DNA of 64,000 bases from Paenibacillus sp. HWE-109 (GCF_022163125.1 NZ_CP091881.1:6200001-6264000); one strand, 5' to 3'; positions 34,202 through 43,750 are shown, counted from the stretch's first letter. Made by a program: numbers and translations. Notes: generated by a model not told the origin, from the letters alone.

Positions 34202-34974
34202 CCGCCCTGCACCTCCAATTTCCTGCGTACACCTTGGGTAACGGCCAAACAGACGCAAGTAAACCCGATGCTCCAAGAAAGAGCGCCGAGCACAACGGTT
34301 CCATGTTCAAGCTGTAAATAAATACGAGTCGGGTAATAGAGCAAATACGGATATGGTGTATAAAAGCTGATCGTGCGAAGCCAGGATGGCAGCCATTCCA
34401 GCGGAATGAAAAAGCCGGACAGCAGCATGCTGAAAGAATAATTCACCCAGTAAAACCAACGGGACTCCGTGGTCCAGAGAGCGGCAACACCAATCAAATA
34501 ATTCATGCAAATGGAGATATAGGCGGCCAAGATCAGAGCAACGACTGTCCAGCCATAAACGAGAACTTGCTTGGGAAGCTGTAAAGAGAAGATGAAATAA
34601 TAGAGGGCATAAATCGGGATAAATTTGTAGAGAAATTGATAATAGATTTGGCCCCATTCTCGACTCATCGTCTGATAGAACAGGTGTACGGGCCTCATGA
34701 GATCGATAGCGATTTGACCCGTTCGCACAGATTGTTCAAGCCCGAGCCCTTTTGTTGTGAACTGCGTAATCCACAGAATCGCTTGATTAAAGGCAATATA
34801 TCCAACAATTCCTTTGGCGCCATACTGACCTAGTGAAGCATCACTGCCCAGTCCCGTCCAAATGCTGGCATAAATAAAACCGAATACCGCACTCACTGCG
34901 TTATGCAGCAGATGTGAACCGCGATACTGCAAATTCCTTGCATACGCCTTGCGCGCCAAAACCGCGAAAAGCAT
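34198..34974 (-). CDS. ABC-2 family permease 1
   Basis: Permease of 258 residues with about six membrane helices (LLHNAVSAVFGFIYASIW; GIVGYIAFNQAILWI) and the loop SVRTGQIAIDLMRPVHLFYQ, the counterpart of the loop in permease 2. First gene of a permease-permease-ATPase-helD set; GGAGG lies about six bases ahead of the ATG at 34974. The region 34975-35100 upstream holds its promoter area. Confidence 0.86.
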   Translation of the reverse strand: MLFAVLARKAYARNLQYRGSHLLHNAVSAVFGFIYASIWTGLGSDASLGQYGAKGIVGYIAFNQAILWITQFTTKGLGLEQSVRTGQIAIDLMRPVHLFYQTMSREWGQIYYQFLYKFIPIYALYYFIFSLQLPKQVLVYGWTVVALILAAYISICMNYLIGVAALWTTESRWFYWVNYSFSMLLSGFFIPLEWLPSWLRTISFYTPYPYLLYYPTRIYLQLEHGTVVLGALSWSIGFTCVCLAVTQGVRRKLEVQGG

Positions 34975-35100
34975 AAAACACCTCCTCCGTTTTTACAGGC
35001 AATCATGGATGTTTCCTTGCAGCCGCTGCGTAGAGACAGGAGTTCTATATTACCAAAATCCCCCTCACAATAGCAATGATTATTTTTCGCACGCAAAAAA

Positions 35101-35135
35101 TCCCTATTTCGTCGCACACGACAACGAAACAGGGA
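35101..35135 (-). terminator. Terminator of the LTA-synthase-like gene
   Basis: TCCCTATTTCGTCG pairs with CGACAACGAAACAGGGA (bulged), followed on the minus strand by TTTTTTGCG. It starts 6 bp past the stop. Confidence 0.85.
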
Positions 35136-35140
35136 CTTCA

Positions 35141-37171
35141 CTACTGTGCACTCACAGGTTTGGCTTCCGAGGGCGTACTGCTTCCACCTTCGGCTCGCAG
35201 CGCAGAATCGGGGTCGTTGAACTCCGCATTATAGCTGGCTTGAACCGACTTCGACAAATATTCGTGATCGATATAGGAGGCCAGATACTGCTTGCCGAAG
35301 AGCAAGTCGTATTGGACATTCCTATAGTCCTCCAACAAGGACTTCGTAGAATCAGGAACTTTGGTATGAAGACTCTGATCGGCGTCCACTACCAGATTAC
35401 TCAACAAACCTGGCACTTGGGCAGCCAACTGGGCATTCAAAGCAAAGTTCGCCGGCTTCGTCATTTGCAGCATATCCAGCACATGTGCGCCCAAGAAAGA
35501 ATCGCTTAGCAGCGGAATATCTTGCTTCGGCTGATCAAAATTCGACCACATGACGAGCGGGATACTGTGCATCTTCTTCACTTCTTCCAGCGACCACTCG
35601 CTGGGATTGCTGCTTTGAATAAATCCTGCCTCTTTATAAACTTGATAATCCAGTCCAAGCATTGGCAAATGATCCCCATAGAAGACAATCATCGTTGGCT
35701 CGCTGGAATCCTTGTAATGATCAATCAGCATTTGCAAGCTTTGGTCGGCATCATGTGCGCCTTGCGTGTAGGTTTCCAGAATGCTTTTGGCTGCAGGCGT
35801 CAGGTTGCCCTCTGCTTTAAATTGATTTTCACCGTATCGCGGATCATCATAGGGGCCATGATTCTGCATCGTGACCGTATAAATAAACATCGGATCTGGC
35901 GTTTTATCTACTTCATCAATAATCGATCTGGCAACCTCTGCATCCGAAATAAAGTACCCTTTGGTCTCAGGATTCTCGAAATGCTCACTGCTCTTGAAAG
36001 ACTGGAATCCCAGATCCTTATACACCGTATTCCGATTCCAGAACCAACCCTCGTAAGAGTGAATCCCCATGCTTTTGTAGCCTTGCTCAGCAAAGTAACT
36101 TGCCAAACTCGGCACTGGCTTAGAGACATATTGTTGGTATGGAATGGATCCGCCAGGCAGCAAACTCATGGAATTGCCAGTCAAAACTTCAAATTCTACG
36201 TTGCTGGTACCGCCCCCGAATTGTGGAGACAGCAGGTAACCTGAAGTGGACTCTTTTTGCAACCGATGGATCGTTGGAAGCGGATCTTCGCTAAACTTGA
36301 CGTTTGGCAACAAAGTCGGGTCCCAGAACGCTTCGCTCATAACGAAGATAACATTCGGCTTCTTCCCGTTCAAGGAGTCCGCACTGATGGAAGCTTTGGA
36401 CGCTTTTTGCACGCTTCCTGTTGGTTGTTCCAAACTTGCAGCTACTGCTGCGATCGACTGATCGCTATACGTTTCGGGCTTAGGAACGATGGAGTTTTTG
36501 ACATTCAGTGTAAAAGCCAGCGCTAAACCGTTATTGGCGTAGTTTTCTTGCTGATTCCACACAATCTCGTTGACTCCTGCGTGATCAAGTATTTTACCAG
36601 CAAGCGGTGTCTTCACCCCGAACGCGTACAAGGCATAGAGCGAAAACAACCCCAAACCGATTCGACTAATCACCGGCAAGGTGACGCGCGGTAAAACCCA
36701 ACGAAGCAGCAGAACAACGATCACGGCCAACGCCACGGCGCCGATTCGCAGCAATGCGGCTTTCCCCGTAACGAGTGAAGCGATATCCATACTTTCTTTA
36801 TTGAGCAATATGTCCCATGGGAAGAAAGGCTCCCCAATCATTTTCACCTTCATATACGAAATTAAAGCCATAAGCCCGAGCAGCAGCGTCGTAATTGACC
36901 CTGAAATTGCCAAAGACCCTACGAAAGAAAATACCAAAGCCAATAAACAGAAAGACAGTCCCACATTTAAGAAGTAAAAAGCTTGGTTAGACATGATCCA
37001 TTGGATTGTATTTGTGAAAGAGCCGCGTTCCAAGAGCTCCATACCTGCTACGGATATTAAAGGCAAACCAATCATGAACAGCAAAAACGAAATCGTCGCT
37101 CCCAGACGGGCTGGTCTCGTCTTCTTCGTTCTTTTCGGAAGACGGTTCCGGGGCTTCAAATTCAAGTGCAT
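35141..37171 (-). CDS. LTA synthase family (LtaS-like) sulfatase-fold enzyme
   Basis: Membrane phosphoglycerol transferase that would extend or prime lipoteichoic acid. 676 residues: about five N-terminal membrane helices (to about 210), a linker, and an extracellular sulfatase-type domain. Active-site features seen: NVIFVMSEAFWDP (metal Glu), the GGGTSNVEFEVLTGNS block containing the catalytic Thr, HSYEGWFWNR, and FYGDHLPMLG (metal Asp-His). The C-terminal Ser/Pro/Glu tail is long. It is monocistronic with a GAGGAGAG site before ATG 37171. LtaS, YqgS or YfnI-like subtypes cannot be separated by eye. Confidence 0.9.
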   Translation of the reverse strand: MHLNLKPRNRLPKRTKKTRPARLGATISFLLFMIGLPLISVAGMELLERGSFTNTIQWIMSNQAFYFLNVGLSFCLLALVFSFVGSLAISGSITTLLLGLMALISYMKVKMIGEPFFPWDILLNKESMDIASLVTGKAALLRIGAVALAVIVVLLLRWVLPRVTLPVISRIGLGLFSLYALYAFGVKTPLAGKILDHAGVNEIVWNQQENYANNGLALAFTLNVKNSIVPKPETYSDQSIAAVAASLEQPTGSVQKASKASISADSLNGKKPNVIFVMSEAFWDPTLLPNVKFSEDPLPTIHRLQKESTSGYLLSPQFGGGTSNVEFEVLTGNSMSLLPGGSIPYQQYVSKPVPSLASYFAEQGYKSMGIHSYEGWFWNRNTVYKDLGFQSFKSSEHFENPETKGYFISDAEVARSIIDEVDKTPDPMFIYTVTMQNHGPYDDPRYGENQFKAEGNLTPAAKSILETYTQGAHDADQSLQMLIDHYKDSSEPTMIVFYGDHLPMLGLDYQVYKEAGFIQSSNPSEWSLEEVKKMHSIPLVMWSNFDQPKQDIPLLSDSFLGAHVLDMLQMTKPANFALNAQLAAQVPGLLSNLVVDADQSLHTKVPDSTKSLLEDYRNVQYDLLFGKQYLASYIDHEYLSKSVQASYNAEFNDPDSALRAEGGSSTPSEAKPVSAQ

Positions 37172-37268
37172 CTTACATCACTCTCCTCTTGCCCCTAATT
37201 GTATACACGAATTGTGAAGAAAATATGTAGCCCACCTTAAAGGAAGCTTAAACTTACATATTTTACCA

Positions 37269-37595
37269 TTATTTTAAATCTGCCAACCAGGCTGCAAGCG
37301 CCTTTAACTCATCCTCTTTGAGTGCAACTTGGAATGGAGGCATTCCGCCGCCGCCTTTTTGAATGCGTTTAATGATCTCTTCTTCTGTTAATCGTTCACC
37401 GACTTTTTGAATATTCGGCCCTTGTGCGCCCTGTAGTTGATTACCGTGACAAGAAATGCAGAAATTTTGATAAATCTTGGGACCATCAGCTTTTACTGCT
37501 GCCACCTGTGTGTCATTCGGTTTACTAGGCTTGCTCCCGCAAGCGGATAAACTGAGAACCAAAACTAGCAAACCAAGCATCCATCTCATCGTCAT
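37269..37595 (-). CDS. Small c-type cytochrome lipoprotein (c551/CccB-like)
   Basis: Membrane-anchored electron carrier of 108 residues. Lipid Cys in LSLSAC (about 19); haem site CISCH at 46-50; axial Met in GGGMPPF near 85; the C-terminal helix LAAWLADLK closes the fold. Start ATG 37595 (MTMRWML) after GAGGGG; the frame runs seven codons further upstream. It stands alone; no oxidase genes lie in the window. The size and lipobox match the CccB-type c551 of Bacillus. Confidence 0.9.
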   Translation of the reverse strand: MTMRWMLGLLVLVLSLSACGSKPSKPNDTQVAAVKADGPKIYQNFCISCHGNQLQGAQGPNIQKVGERLTEEEIIKRIQKGGGGMPPFQVALKEDELKALAAWLADLK

Positions 37596-37842
37596 ATGCG
37601 CGAACCCCTCAATCATGTATTTCTCTCATCATACCAGAGCGCAGATTGAAAAATAAAGGAATTCACAGCTTATACATCTTATTCATCGGTATCGTGAACT
37701 TACGCATGGGAGCGCTATATGCCCGTTTTCTTCACTGATTCTTGTCCTTATTATGTTGTTTTATGAAACGATTTATCGGATCAGGCATTTGGAAAAAATT
37801 GACTGCCCCAAAAGGCCAATGGGCTTGAGCGAAGACCCTTAC

Positions 37843-38035
37843 GAACTCAATAACCCTTATTTGACCAAAATCGTTAAATTAAAAAAGATAACGAATTCAA
37901 GTAGCGTTATTTCAGGTAAATGATCACCATTCCGACTATATATTGCTTCATAAGGCCAATTCAATTCGTTAGATAGTCAAAGAAGCCGTTTTCGCGTCAA
38001 TAAGCATCATACAGTTCGTTGGCAAAGACCAATTG
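37843..38035 (+). repeat. Dispersed repeat family B, copy B2
   Basis: A diverged copy: ACGAACTCAATAACCCTTAT, then AACGAATTCAAGTAGCG, then inverted CCAATTCAATTCGTTAG and AATAAGCATCATACAGTTCG. The two-direct plus two-inverted arm order is kept. Confidence 0.72.
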
Positions 38036-38141
38036 ATTTTGAGAGGGGCAACTCAACGTTCCCTCGCTCTAAGCGTGCTGCCGCATCGCTAGCCAAATAG
38101 CTACTCTACCTATCAGCAACTCTCACCTTGAACTTGAACAA

Positions 38142-38183
38142 AAATAAGACACGGCAGAGCCGCGGCTCTGACCATGTCTTATT
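38142..38183 (-). terminator. Terminator of the arabinofuranosidase gene
   Basis: AAATAAGACA...CAGAGCCGCGGCTCTG...TGTCTTATTT forms a long stem with a T-rich exit on the minus strand. It starts about 10 bp past the stop. Confidence 0.82.
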
Positions 38184-38192
38184 TCTATACGT

Positions 38193-39704
38193 TTAAACCA
38201 ATTTTAAGCGGATAACATTCCATGAGGCTTTGCCGAGTGTGCTTTGAATTTGACCATTTGCCGAAACAGTCGCATTGCCGCCTGTATGAGGCTTCACACG
38301 ATCTTGTGCATCTATTGTATTCGCAGCTTTCAAATCGTCATTCTCAAGCACGATATGTTCAATGACACGGCAGCCTCCGAAACTGCGCAGATCCAATTCC
38401 AGCGGGAGCGCTTCCTCCAAATGACGGTTCACAGCGAAGATCGTCACTTCGGATTTCTCCTCATGATGAACAGCTACAGCTTCCAGATGAGGGACATCCG
38501 TGTAGTCTTTGGCATCGTACTTGGATGATTTAATCAAAGGAACTAGAACGGTTCCGCGCCCGAACACACTTGCATGCATGTAAGGATAATAAATTGTTTG
38601 CTTCCAGGCTGCTCCGCCATTGGCTGTCATGATTGGCGCGATAACATTGACGAGCTGTGCCAAACAGGCCATTTTCACACGATCCGCACGCTTCAACATC
38701 GAGATTAGCATACAGCCCACCAAGAGCGCATCTTCATGATTATAAATATCTTCCAGCTGTGGCGGCGCGATAGACCATGGCTCGATCTTGCTGTCGGCTT
38801 CATTGGAGTGATACCACACATTCCATTCGTCGAAGGAAAGGTTGATCTTCTTCTTCCCGCGCTTCTTCGCTTGAATGTAATCGGCTGTCGAAATCACCGT
38901 ATGAATAAAACTATCCATCCCCATCGATTGGGCCAGGAAATTCGCTGTATTTTTATCCCGATTGCCATAATATTGGTGCAAGGAAATGTAATCGACGTGA
39001 TCATAGGTATGATCCAGAACAGTCGCTTCCCATTCCGGGAATGTTGCCATTGTTAAGCTGGAACTGCCACAGGCTACAAGCTCAATGGACGGATCGACCC
39101 ATTTCATCACTTTGGCTGTTTCACATGCTGTCCGGCCATATTCTACAGCAGTTTTGCTGCCCGTCTGCCAAGGGCCGTCCATCTCATTGCCTAGACACCA
39201 TGTTTTGATGTTATGCGGTACTTTATATCCATGAGAAATCCGCAAGTCGCTCCAGTAAGTGCCGCCTGTTATATTGGCATACTCGATGATATCTCTGGCT
39301 TCGTCCGGCCCGCGAGTTCCCAGATTAACAGCCATCATCGCGTCGGTATTCGCTTTCCGGCACCAATCCATGAATTCGTTCAGCCCTATCAAGTTAGGCT
39401 CGATCGTACGCCATGCCAGGTCAAGCCTCTTCTTCCTCTGCTCGATCGGCCCAATGCCGTCTTCCCAGTTGTAACCAGATACGAAATTGCCCCCTGGATA
39501 ACGAACAATCGGCACATCCAGACCTTTCACCAATTCCAGGACATCGGCACGAAAGCCTTGCTCATCCGCTTGTGGATGGCCTGGCTCGTAAATCCCTCCA
39601 TACACGGCGCGTCCCAAATGCTCGATAAAAGAGCCATAAATTCGAGAATCCACTTCACCGATAACAAAATCTTTGTCAATAATCATGCTTGCTTGGATAG
39701 ACAT
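38193..39704 (-). CDS. abfA: Alpha-L-arabinofuranosidase, GH51
   Basis: Intracellular glycosidase that trims arabinose from arabino-oligosaccharides. 503 residues, no signal peptide. GH51 landmarks: SRIYGSFIEHLGRAVYGGIY, VRYPGGNFVSGYNWEDGIGP, WCLGNEMDGPWQ (acid/base Glu), and NLSFDEWNVWY (nucleophile Glu). The C-terminal beta domain ends SWNVIRLKLV. I chose ATG 39704 (MSIQASM) with GGGGTGA upstream over GTG 39713. Monocistronic; divergent from an ArsR-type regulator that probably controls it through the AT-rich palindromes between them. Confidence 0.93.
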   Translation of the reverse strand: MSIQASMIIDKDFVIGEVDSRIYGSFIEHLGRAVYGGIYEPGHPQADEQGFRADVLELVKGLDVPIVRYPGGNFVSGYNWEDGIGPIEQRKKRLDLAWRTIEPNLIGLNEFMDWCRKANTDAMMAVNLGTRGPDEARDIIEYANITGGTYWSDLRISHGYKVPHNIKTWCLGNEMDGPWQTGSKTAVEYGRTACETAKVMKWVDPSIELVACGSSSLTMATFPEWEATVLDHTYDHVDYISLHQYYGNRDKNTANFLAQSMGMDSFIHTVISTADYIQAKKRGKKKINLSFDEWNVWYHSNEADSKIEPWSIAPPQLEDIYNHEDALLVGCMLISMLKRADRVKMACLAQLVNVIAPIMTANGGAAWKQTIYYPYMHASVFGRGTVLVPLIKSSKYDAKDYTDVPHLEAVAVHHEEKSEVTIFAVNRHLEEALPLELDLRSFGGCRVIEHIVLENDDLKAANTIDAQDRVKPHTGGNATVSANGQIQSTLGKASWNVIRLKLV

Positions 39705-39792
39705 TGCTTTCACCCCATCGTATAATTAATAAAAATATAAATTGGTTAATGAAATTATTACGTTATTAATTTCTATTAAACAATAAAAAAAG

Positions 39793-39827
39793 TTCAAATT
39801 CAAGCTTTTCATTTGCTCGAATTTGAA
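39793..39827. promoter_or_regulatory. Inverted repeat between abfA and the ArsR-type regulator
   Basis: TTCAAATTC (39793-39801) is repeated inverted as GAATTTGAA (39819-39827). Nearby AT-rich half-sites (TTAATGAAAT, ATTTTCATTAATTAG) form further imperfect palindromes. A likely operator for the divergent regulator. Confidence 0.55.
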
Positions 39828-39876
39828 TTAATATTTTCATTAATTAGTATAATTCTAAGGATGAGGAGTTTTGACG

Positions 39877-40782
39877 ATGATCCACGCAACAACAGACCAC
39901 AAATGGCTGCCGCTCTATGAAGCATTGGCTAGCGACGTGAGGCTCAGGATACTTGATCTGCTTGGTGAGAAACAAATGAATGTGAAAGACTTGGCCCAAA
40001 CCTTGGGCCTCAGCAGCGCAATCCTTACGATGCATGTGAAAAAGTTGGAAAATGGCGGACTCATTCATACCGAACTCGTCCGCAAACAAGGCGGCACACA
40101 CAAAATGTGTACCTTAGCGGTAAGCAATATCAACATTGCACTCCCACAGTTTATTGAACAGAAGCGGGCCTTCGACGAAGTGTCTATCCCCATCGGCCAC
40201 TATACTCGCTTTGACATTCAGCCAACCTGCGGGCTGGCAACCGCTGAGCACGTCATCGGCCAATACGATGATCCACGCTTTTTCTTCGAGCCTGAGCGCA
40301 TGCATGCCAAAATTCTCTGGTTCGGCAGCGGCTTCGTGGAGTATCGCATTCCTAATTATGTGCTGCCTAGCCAGACGTTGGAGGAAATCGAAATCTCCTT
40401 GGAAATCGGCTCCGAAGCTCCAGGTATCTCCGAGAACTGGCCCTCTGACATTCACTTCTATGTGAATGACACCCTGCTTGGCTTCTGGACAAGTCCCGGC
40501 GACTCGGGACAAGGCCGCGGTCAACTCACCCCTGCGTGGTGGGCGGATTCCATCAACCAGTACGGCTGGCTGAAGGTGATTCGGATCACCGAGCAAGGGA
40601 CATTCCTGGACGGACAGCCGCTATCGCCAGTCACGATCAAGGATATTCGCATGTCCCGCAACGAGTGGACACTGCGCCTTGAAGTGCCGGTGACTGCCGA
40701 GCATGTCGGAGGATTGACCTTGTACGGGGAAGGCTTCGGCAACTACAACCGGGATATTATGTTCCGCACGTACCGCAGGTAA
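39877..40782 (+). CDS. ArsR-type HTH regulator with C-terminal ligand domain
   Basis: Transcription regulator of 301 residues. The N-terminal 90 residues are an ArsR winged helix (WLPLYEALASDVRLRILDLL; NVKDLAQTLGLSSAILTMHV). No metal-binding cysteine pair is present. The C-terminal 200 residues are a beta-rich domain of a kind seen in Paenibacillus regulators next to glycosidase genes. ATG 39877 has GAGGAG eight bases upstream; the TTG at 39871 is too close. Divergent from the GH51 gene, so arabinose-oligomer control is the simplest reading. Confidence 0.83.
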   Translation: MIHATTDHKWLPLYEALASDVRLRILDLLGEKQMNVKDLAQTLGLSSAILTMHVKKLENGGLIHTELVRKQGGTHKMCTLAVSNINIALPQFIEQKRAFDEVSIPIGHYTRFDIQPTCGLATAEHVIGQYDDPRFFFEPERMHAKILWFGSGFVEYRIPNYVLPSQTLEEIEISLEIGSEAPGISENWPSDIHFYVNDTLLGFWTSPGDSGQGRGQLTPAWWADSINQYGWLKVIRITEQGTFLDGQPLSPVTIKDIRMSRNEWTLRLEVPVTAEHVGGLTLYGEGFGNYNRDIMFRTYRR

Positions 40783-40789
40783 GGCGAGC

Positions 40790-40837
40790 GGGCTGCACGC
40801 AAGGGCATCTTCCGCAGCTGCCTAAGCGTGCAAGCCC
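40790..40837. terminator. Hairpin between ArsR-type regulator and MATE genes
   Basis: GGGCTGCACGC pairs with GCGTGCAAGCCC; it overlaps the last codons of the leftward MATE gene and follows the stop of the rightward regulator. No clear T tract. Confidence 0.5.
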
Positions 40838-42216
40838 ATTCCCTCCTGCCTGACGTTCTCAAGCCCTGCGCCGCTCTCCTTCCGTGCCTCAGCCTGCCGC
40901 AAGTACTTCTTCTGCCGCCACCGGATGATGACCAGAATACCGCGCAAATACTCGTCGCAGATCATCGCGACATAGATGCCCGCCAAGCCCCAGCCCAAAT
41001 GCAAACCGAGATAATAGGAAAGTCCTGCGGCTAATCCCCACATGGAGATCAGCGAAATCACCATATTGAACCGCGTATCCCCGATCGCGCTCAAGGCGTT
41101 GCCAAACCCCATGTTGAGCATCTTCCCCGGCTGCAGAACCAGCGTCAGCCCCAGACAAGACATCCCAAGCTGCACAATACCCGCATCGGACGTAAAGAAA
41201 CTGAGAAAACTTTTGAACGTGAAAAAAAGAATCAGACTATTGAAGCCTACTAACCCCATGCCGATCCAGGTGCCGCGATAACCGCTTCGATACGCTTCTT
41301 TGATATTCCCGGATCCGTACAGATGGGCAATCTGAATTTGTACAGCCAGGGCAATCGAAAAACCCAACATAAAACAGATCGATTCGAGCGTATTCAAATA
41401 TGTTCTCGTTGCCAGTTCTCTTGCCCCCAAAGTTGCCAAGATGGTGTAAATCGTTAACTGCGACAATACCCAGGAGGACATGTTGATGCCCATCGGCCAA
41501 CCTATTTTCAGGATCGCCCCGAACAGCTTGCGGTTAAAAACCAGTAAATCTCCCCACGAGATTCTCCGCTCGAAAGCGGTAACGAACATAAACAGCAGCA
41601 AACAAGTCGCCAGCAATCGGCTTACTAACGTCGATATCGCTACACCGGTCAACCCCAATTGGGGGAAGCCTAACTCGCCGTATATAAATCCATAGTTAAA
41701 CACTATATGAATCACATTCATGCCAATCGCCGTAATCATCGGCCCTTTGGTATTTCCTGTATTGCGAATAATCGTGCTTAGCGCAGCTGTCAGTGCCGTT
41801 AGAACCATCCCGCTTCCGACAATCGAAATGTAGGTTTGCGCCAATGGAAGCAGCCTTTCCTCCAATTGAAACAGCCTTGCCAGTGGCAGCGCTTCTCGAT
41901 ACAGGATAATACTAAGCACAACCCCGATCGCTGCGCTCACGGTAACAGCCATGATCGCAACCGTACGGGCAGCTTCTTGCTGCTTGGCGCCTATTTTCTG
42001 CGCTATCAAAATCCCCGCGCCGCTGGCCACCGTCATAAATAAAATCATCATGGCTTGAAACACTTGATTCGCCAAGCCCACAACCGCAACCGCATCATCC
42101 GACACGCGGCTTACCATCAGGGTATCTACTACGCCCAATAGCAGTTGCAGCAGCAATTCGACGAAAATCGGCCACGCCAAAAGCCATAATGTGAACTTAT
42201 TTTTCTCTGTCTGCAT
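40822..42216 (-). CDS. MATE family efflux transporter
   Basis: Twelve-helix sodium or proton antiporter exporting drugs or metabolites; 464 residues. N-terminal LLAWPIFVELLLQLLLGVVD and the repeated half-motif (GNALSAIGDTRFN; RNTGNTKGPMIT) are MATE signatures. I chose ATG 42216 (MQTEKNKF) after GGTGG; the frame extends 33 codons upstream into the promoter region. It is divergent from an AraC-type regulator gene at 42374. Confidence 0.9.
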   Translation of the reverse strand: MQTEKNKFTLWLLAWPIFVELLLQLLLGVVDTLMVSRVSDDAVAVVGLANQVFQAMMILFMTVASGAGILIAQKIGAKQQEAARTVAIMAVTVSAAIGVVLSIILYREALPLARLFQLEERLLPLAQTYISIVGSGMVLTALTAALSTIIRNTGNTKGPMITAIGMNVIHIVFNYGFIYGELGFPQLGLTGVAISTLVSRLLATCLLLFMFVTAFERRISWGDLLVFNRKLFGAILKIGWPMGINMSSWVLSQLTIYTILATLGARELATRTYLNTLESICFMLGFSIALAVQIQIAHLYGSGNIKEAYRSGYRGTWIGMGLVGFNSLILFFTFKSFLSFFTSDAGIVQLGMSCLGLTLVLQPGKMLNMGFGNALSAIGDTRFNMVISLISMWGLAAGLSYYLGLHLGWGLAGIYVAMICDEYLRGILVIIRWRQKKYLRQAEARKESGAGLENVRQEGMGLHA

Positions 42217-42373
42217 GATATGCCACCATCCGATTCCAGTCTCTCTTTTTATGAAAATGAAACTTTGTTGCCTGCTCAAATTATAGATGCTATAGTGGGT
42301 TCCATGTATCAGCATTGCAACTTAAACTTTCAAAATTCCAACTTCTATACGAAGAAATGAACAGGTGATTCAG

Positions 42374-43252
42374 ATGGCCTTGATAGAAATGACAATCCCG
42401 CCTTTTCCGCATTACATTACAAGCGGTTTCAATACCATTCCTAAGAACGCCAAGCATCCCAGCAGAAGTCATATTGAGGTTTTTGATCTCTTGATCACCA
42501 CCTCCGGCTGCCTCTTTCTGGCGGAAGAGGAGCAGCGGTTTGAGGTTGCTCCTGGTCAAGCCCTCATTCTAAGACCTGACTGCTACCATTTTGCAACCCA
42601 AGTATGCGCGGAGGATACCTCGACGTATTGGATGCACTTCCACGCTGGAGGTCTCTGGAACATGGTTGATAACACAATTCCAGCCTTGCCGCTTGAAGAT
42701 CCCTCTCCCGTCTTTATCGAGCCATTCGCGGTTGAACCATTTACCATCCGAATCCCGCAGTATACGACCCTCCTGCAGCCTGAGAAAACGTATGAGCTGT
42801 TCGAGCAGCTTCATCAACTGCAGCCGCGCGCGCATATGAGCGGTGTTCGGTTTGCCCAGCAGCAGTTGTTTCATGAACTGCTGCTCCAACTATCCGTTTC
42901 TGCGACAAAGGAACAACGCTCACCTTCGCTCGCCTGTGCGGAAAAAGCTGCTTCCTATTTGCGTCAGCATTACCGAGAGACGGTTTCCGCCAAAGCGCTT
43001 GGCGATCATGTTAACTTCCATCCCGTGTACATCGCCCGCTGCATGCAAAGAGAATACGGTTGCTCGCCGACGGAATACCTGCTCCGCCTGCGCATCCAGC
43101 AGGCCAAGCTGCTGCTGCTTCAAACCGACCTTCCGGTTGCTCATGTTGGAGAAGAAGTCGGCTTCGAGCAGCCTGCCTATTTTGCTACTTGCTTCACCCG
43201 CCTGGAAGGCATTTCTCCGCGCAAGTACAGGCAGCGTTTCGCCAGAAATTAG
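42374..43252 (+). CDS. AraC family transcriptional regulator
   Basis: 292 residues: an N-terminal cupin (LITTSGCLFLAEEEQRFEVAPGQALIL) and two C-terminal helix-turn-helix motifs (VSAKALGDHVNFHPVYIARCM; PVAHVGEEVGFEQPAYFATCF). ATG 42374 follows AGGTGATTC; a GTG at 42365 is also in frame. Cys-rich for its class. Divergent from the MATE gene, whose expression it may set. Confidence 0.88.
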   Translation: MALIEMTIPPFPHYITSGFNTIPKNAKHPSRSHIEVFDLLITTSGCLFLAEEEQRFEVAPGQALILRPDCYHFATQVCAEDTSTYWMHFHAGGLWNMVDNTIPALPLEDPSPVFIEPFAVEPFTIRIPQYTTLLQPEKTYELFEQLHQLQPRAHMSGVRFAQQQLFHELLLQLSVSATKEQRSPSLACAEKAASYLRQHYRETVSAKALGDHVNFHPVYIARCMQREYGCSPTEYLLRLRIQQAKLLLLQTDLPVAHVGEEVGFEQPAYFATCFTRLEGISPRKYRQRFARN

Positions 43253-43332
43253 CTTGAGCGACAGAACTCAGTGGCATATATACAACAACTGCGCAATACA
43301 GTTAACATATATGACGTGAGAGGGAGTTGAGC

Positions 43333-43578
43333 TTGATTATGGAAGAACAACAAACCGCACCTGTCCTTAGCGTGAAGAATTGGATGTTAACAATCCTGCT
43401 GCTCGCGATTCCAATTGTGAACATTATCTTATTATTCGTATGGGCATTCAGCAGCGGGGAGAATCCGAACAAAGCCAATTATGCCAAGGCCAGCCTAATC
43501 TGGGCCGCTATCGGGATTGTGCTTTATCTTCTTTTTGCTGTAATCTTTTTTGGCACCGTAATGTCCTCGATTAATTAG
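43333..43578 (+). CDS. Small two-helix membrane protein, unknown
   Basis: About 81 residues: a polar start, a helix (MLTILLLAIPIVNIILLFVW), the loop AFSSGENPNKANYAKA and a second helix (LIWAAIGIVLYLLFAVIFF). The loop pattern GENPNKANYAKA recurs in small membrane proteins of Paenibacillus-type genomes as I remember them, but no function is known to me. GAGGGAG lies seven bases before TTG 43333; ATG 43339 is the alternative. A strong terminator follows. Confidence 0.75.
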   Translation: MIMEEQQTAPVLSVKNWMLTILLLAIPIVNIILLFVWAFSSGENPNKANYAKASLIWAAIGIVLYLLFAVIFFGTVMSSIN

Positions 43579-43596
43579 TTTAGTTAATAACAAATA

Positions 43597-43645
43597 AAGC
43601 TGCTCACCCGGGCGCGGTCCAGACCGCCGGGAAGCGGCTTTTTTT
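43597..43645 (+). terminator. Terminator of the small membrane protein gene
   Basis: AAGCTGCT.CCCGG...CCGGGAAGCGGCTT stem followed by seven T. Confidence 0.88.
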
Positions 43646-43750
43646 ACTTTCACCCGCCGATCCAAATAGTCCTTTCATGAAATATGTTATACTGGGAAAA
43701 AATGATAAGAAGCACTCATCCCAAAATTCAACCCTACTTGGAGGTTAACA

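Larger units (their letters stand above)
37596..38192. other. 597-bp gene-free region with repeat B2
   Basis: Contains the promoter area of the cytochrome gene, one copy of dispersed repeat B (about 37843-38035) and the terminator of the arabinofuranosidase gene (38142-38183). No reading frame with a ribosome binding site is seen. Confidence 0.7.
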
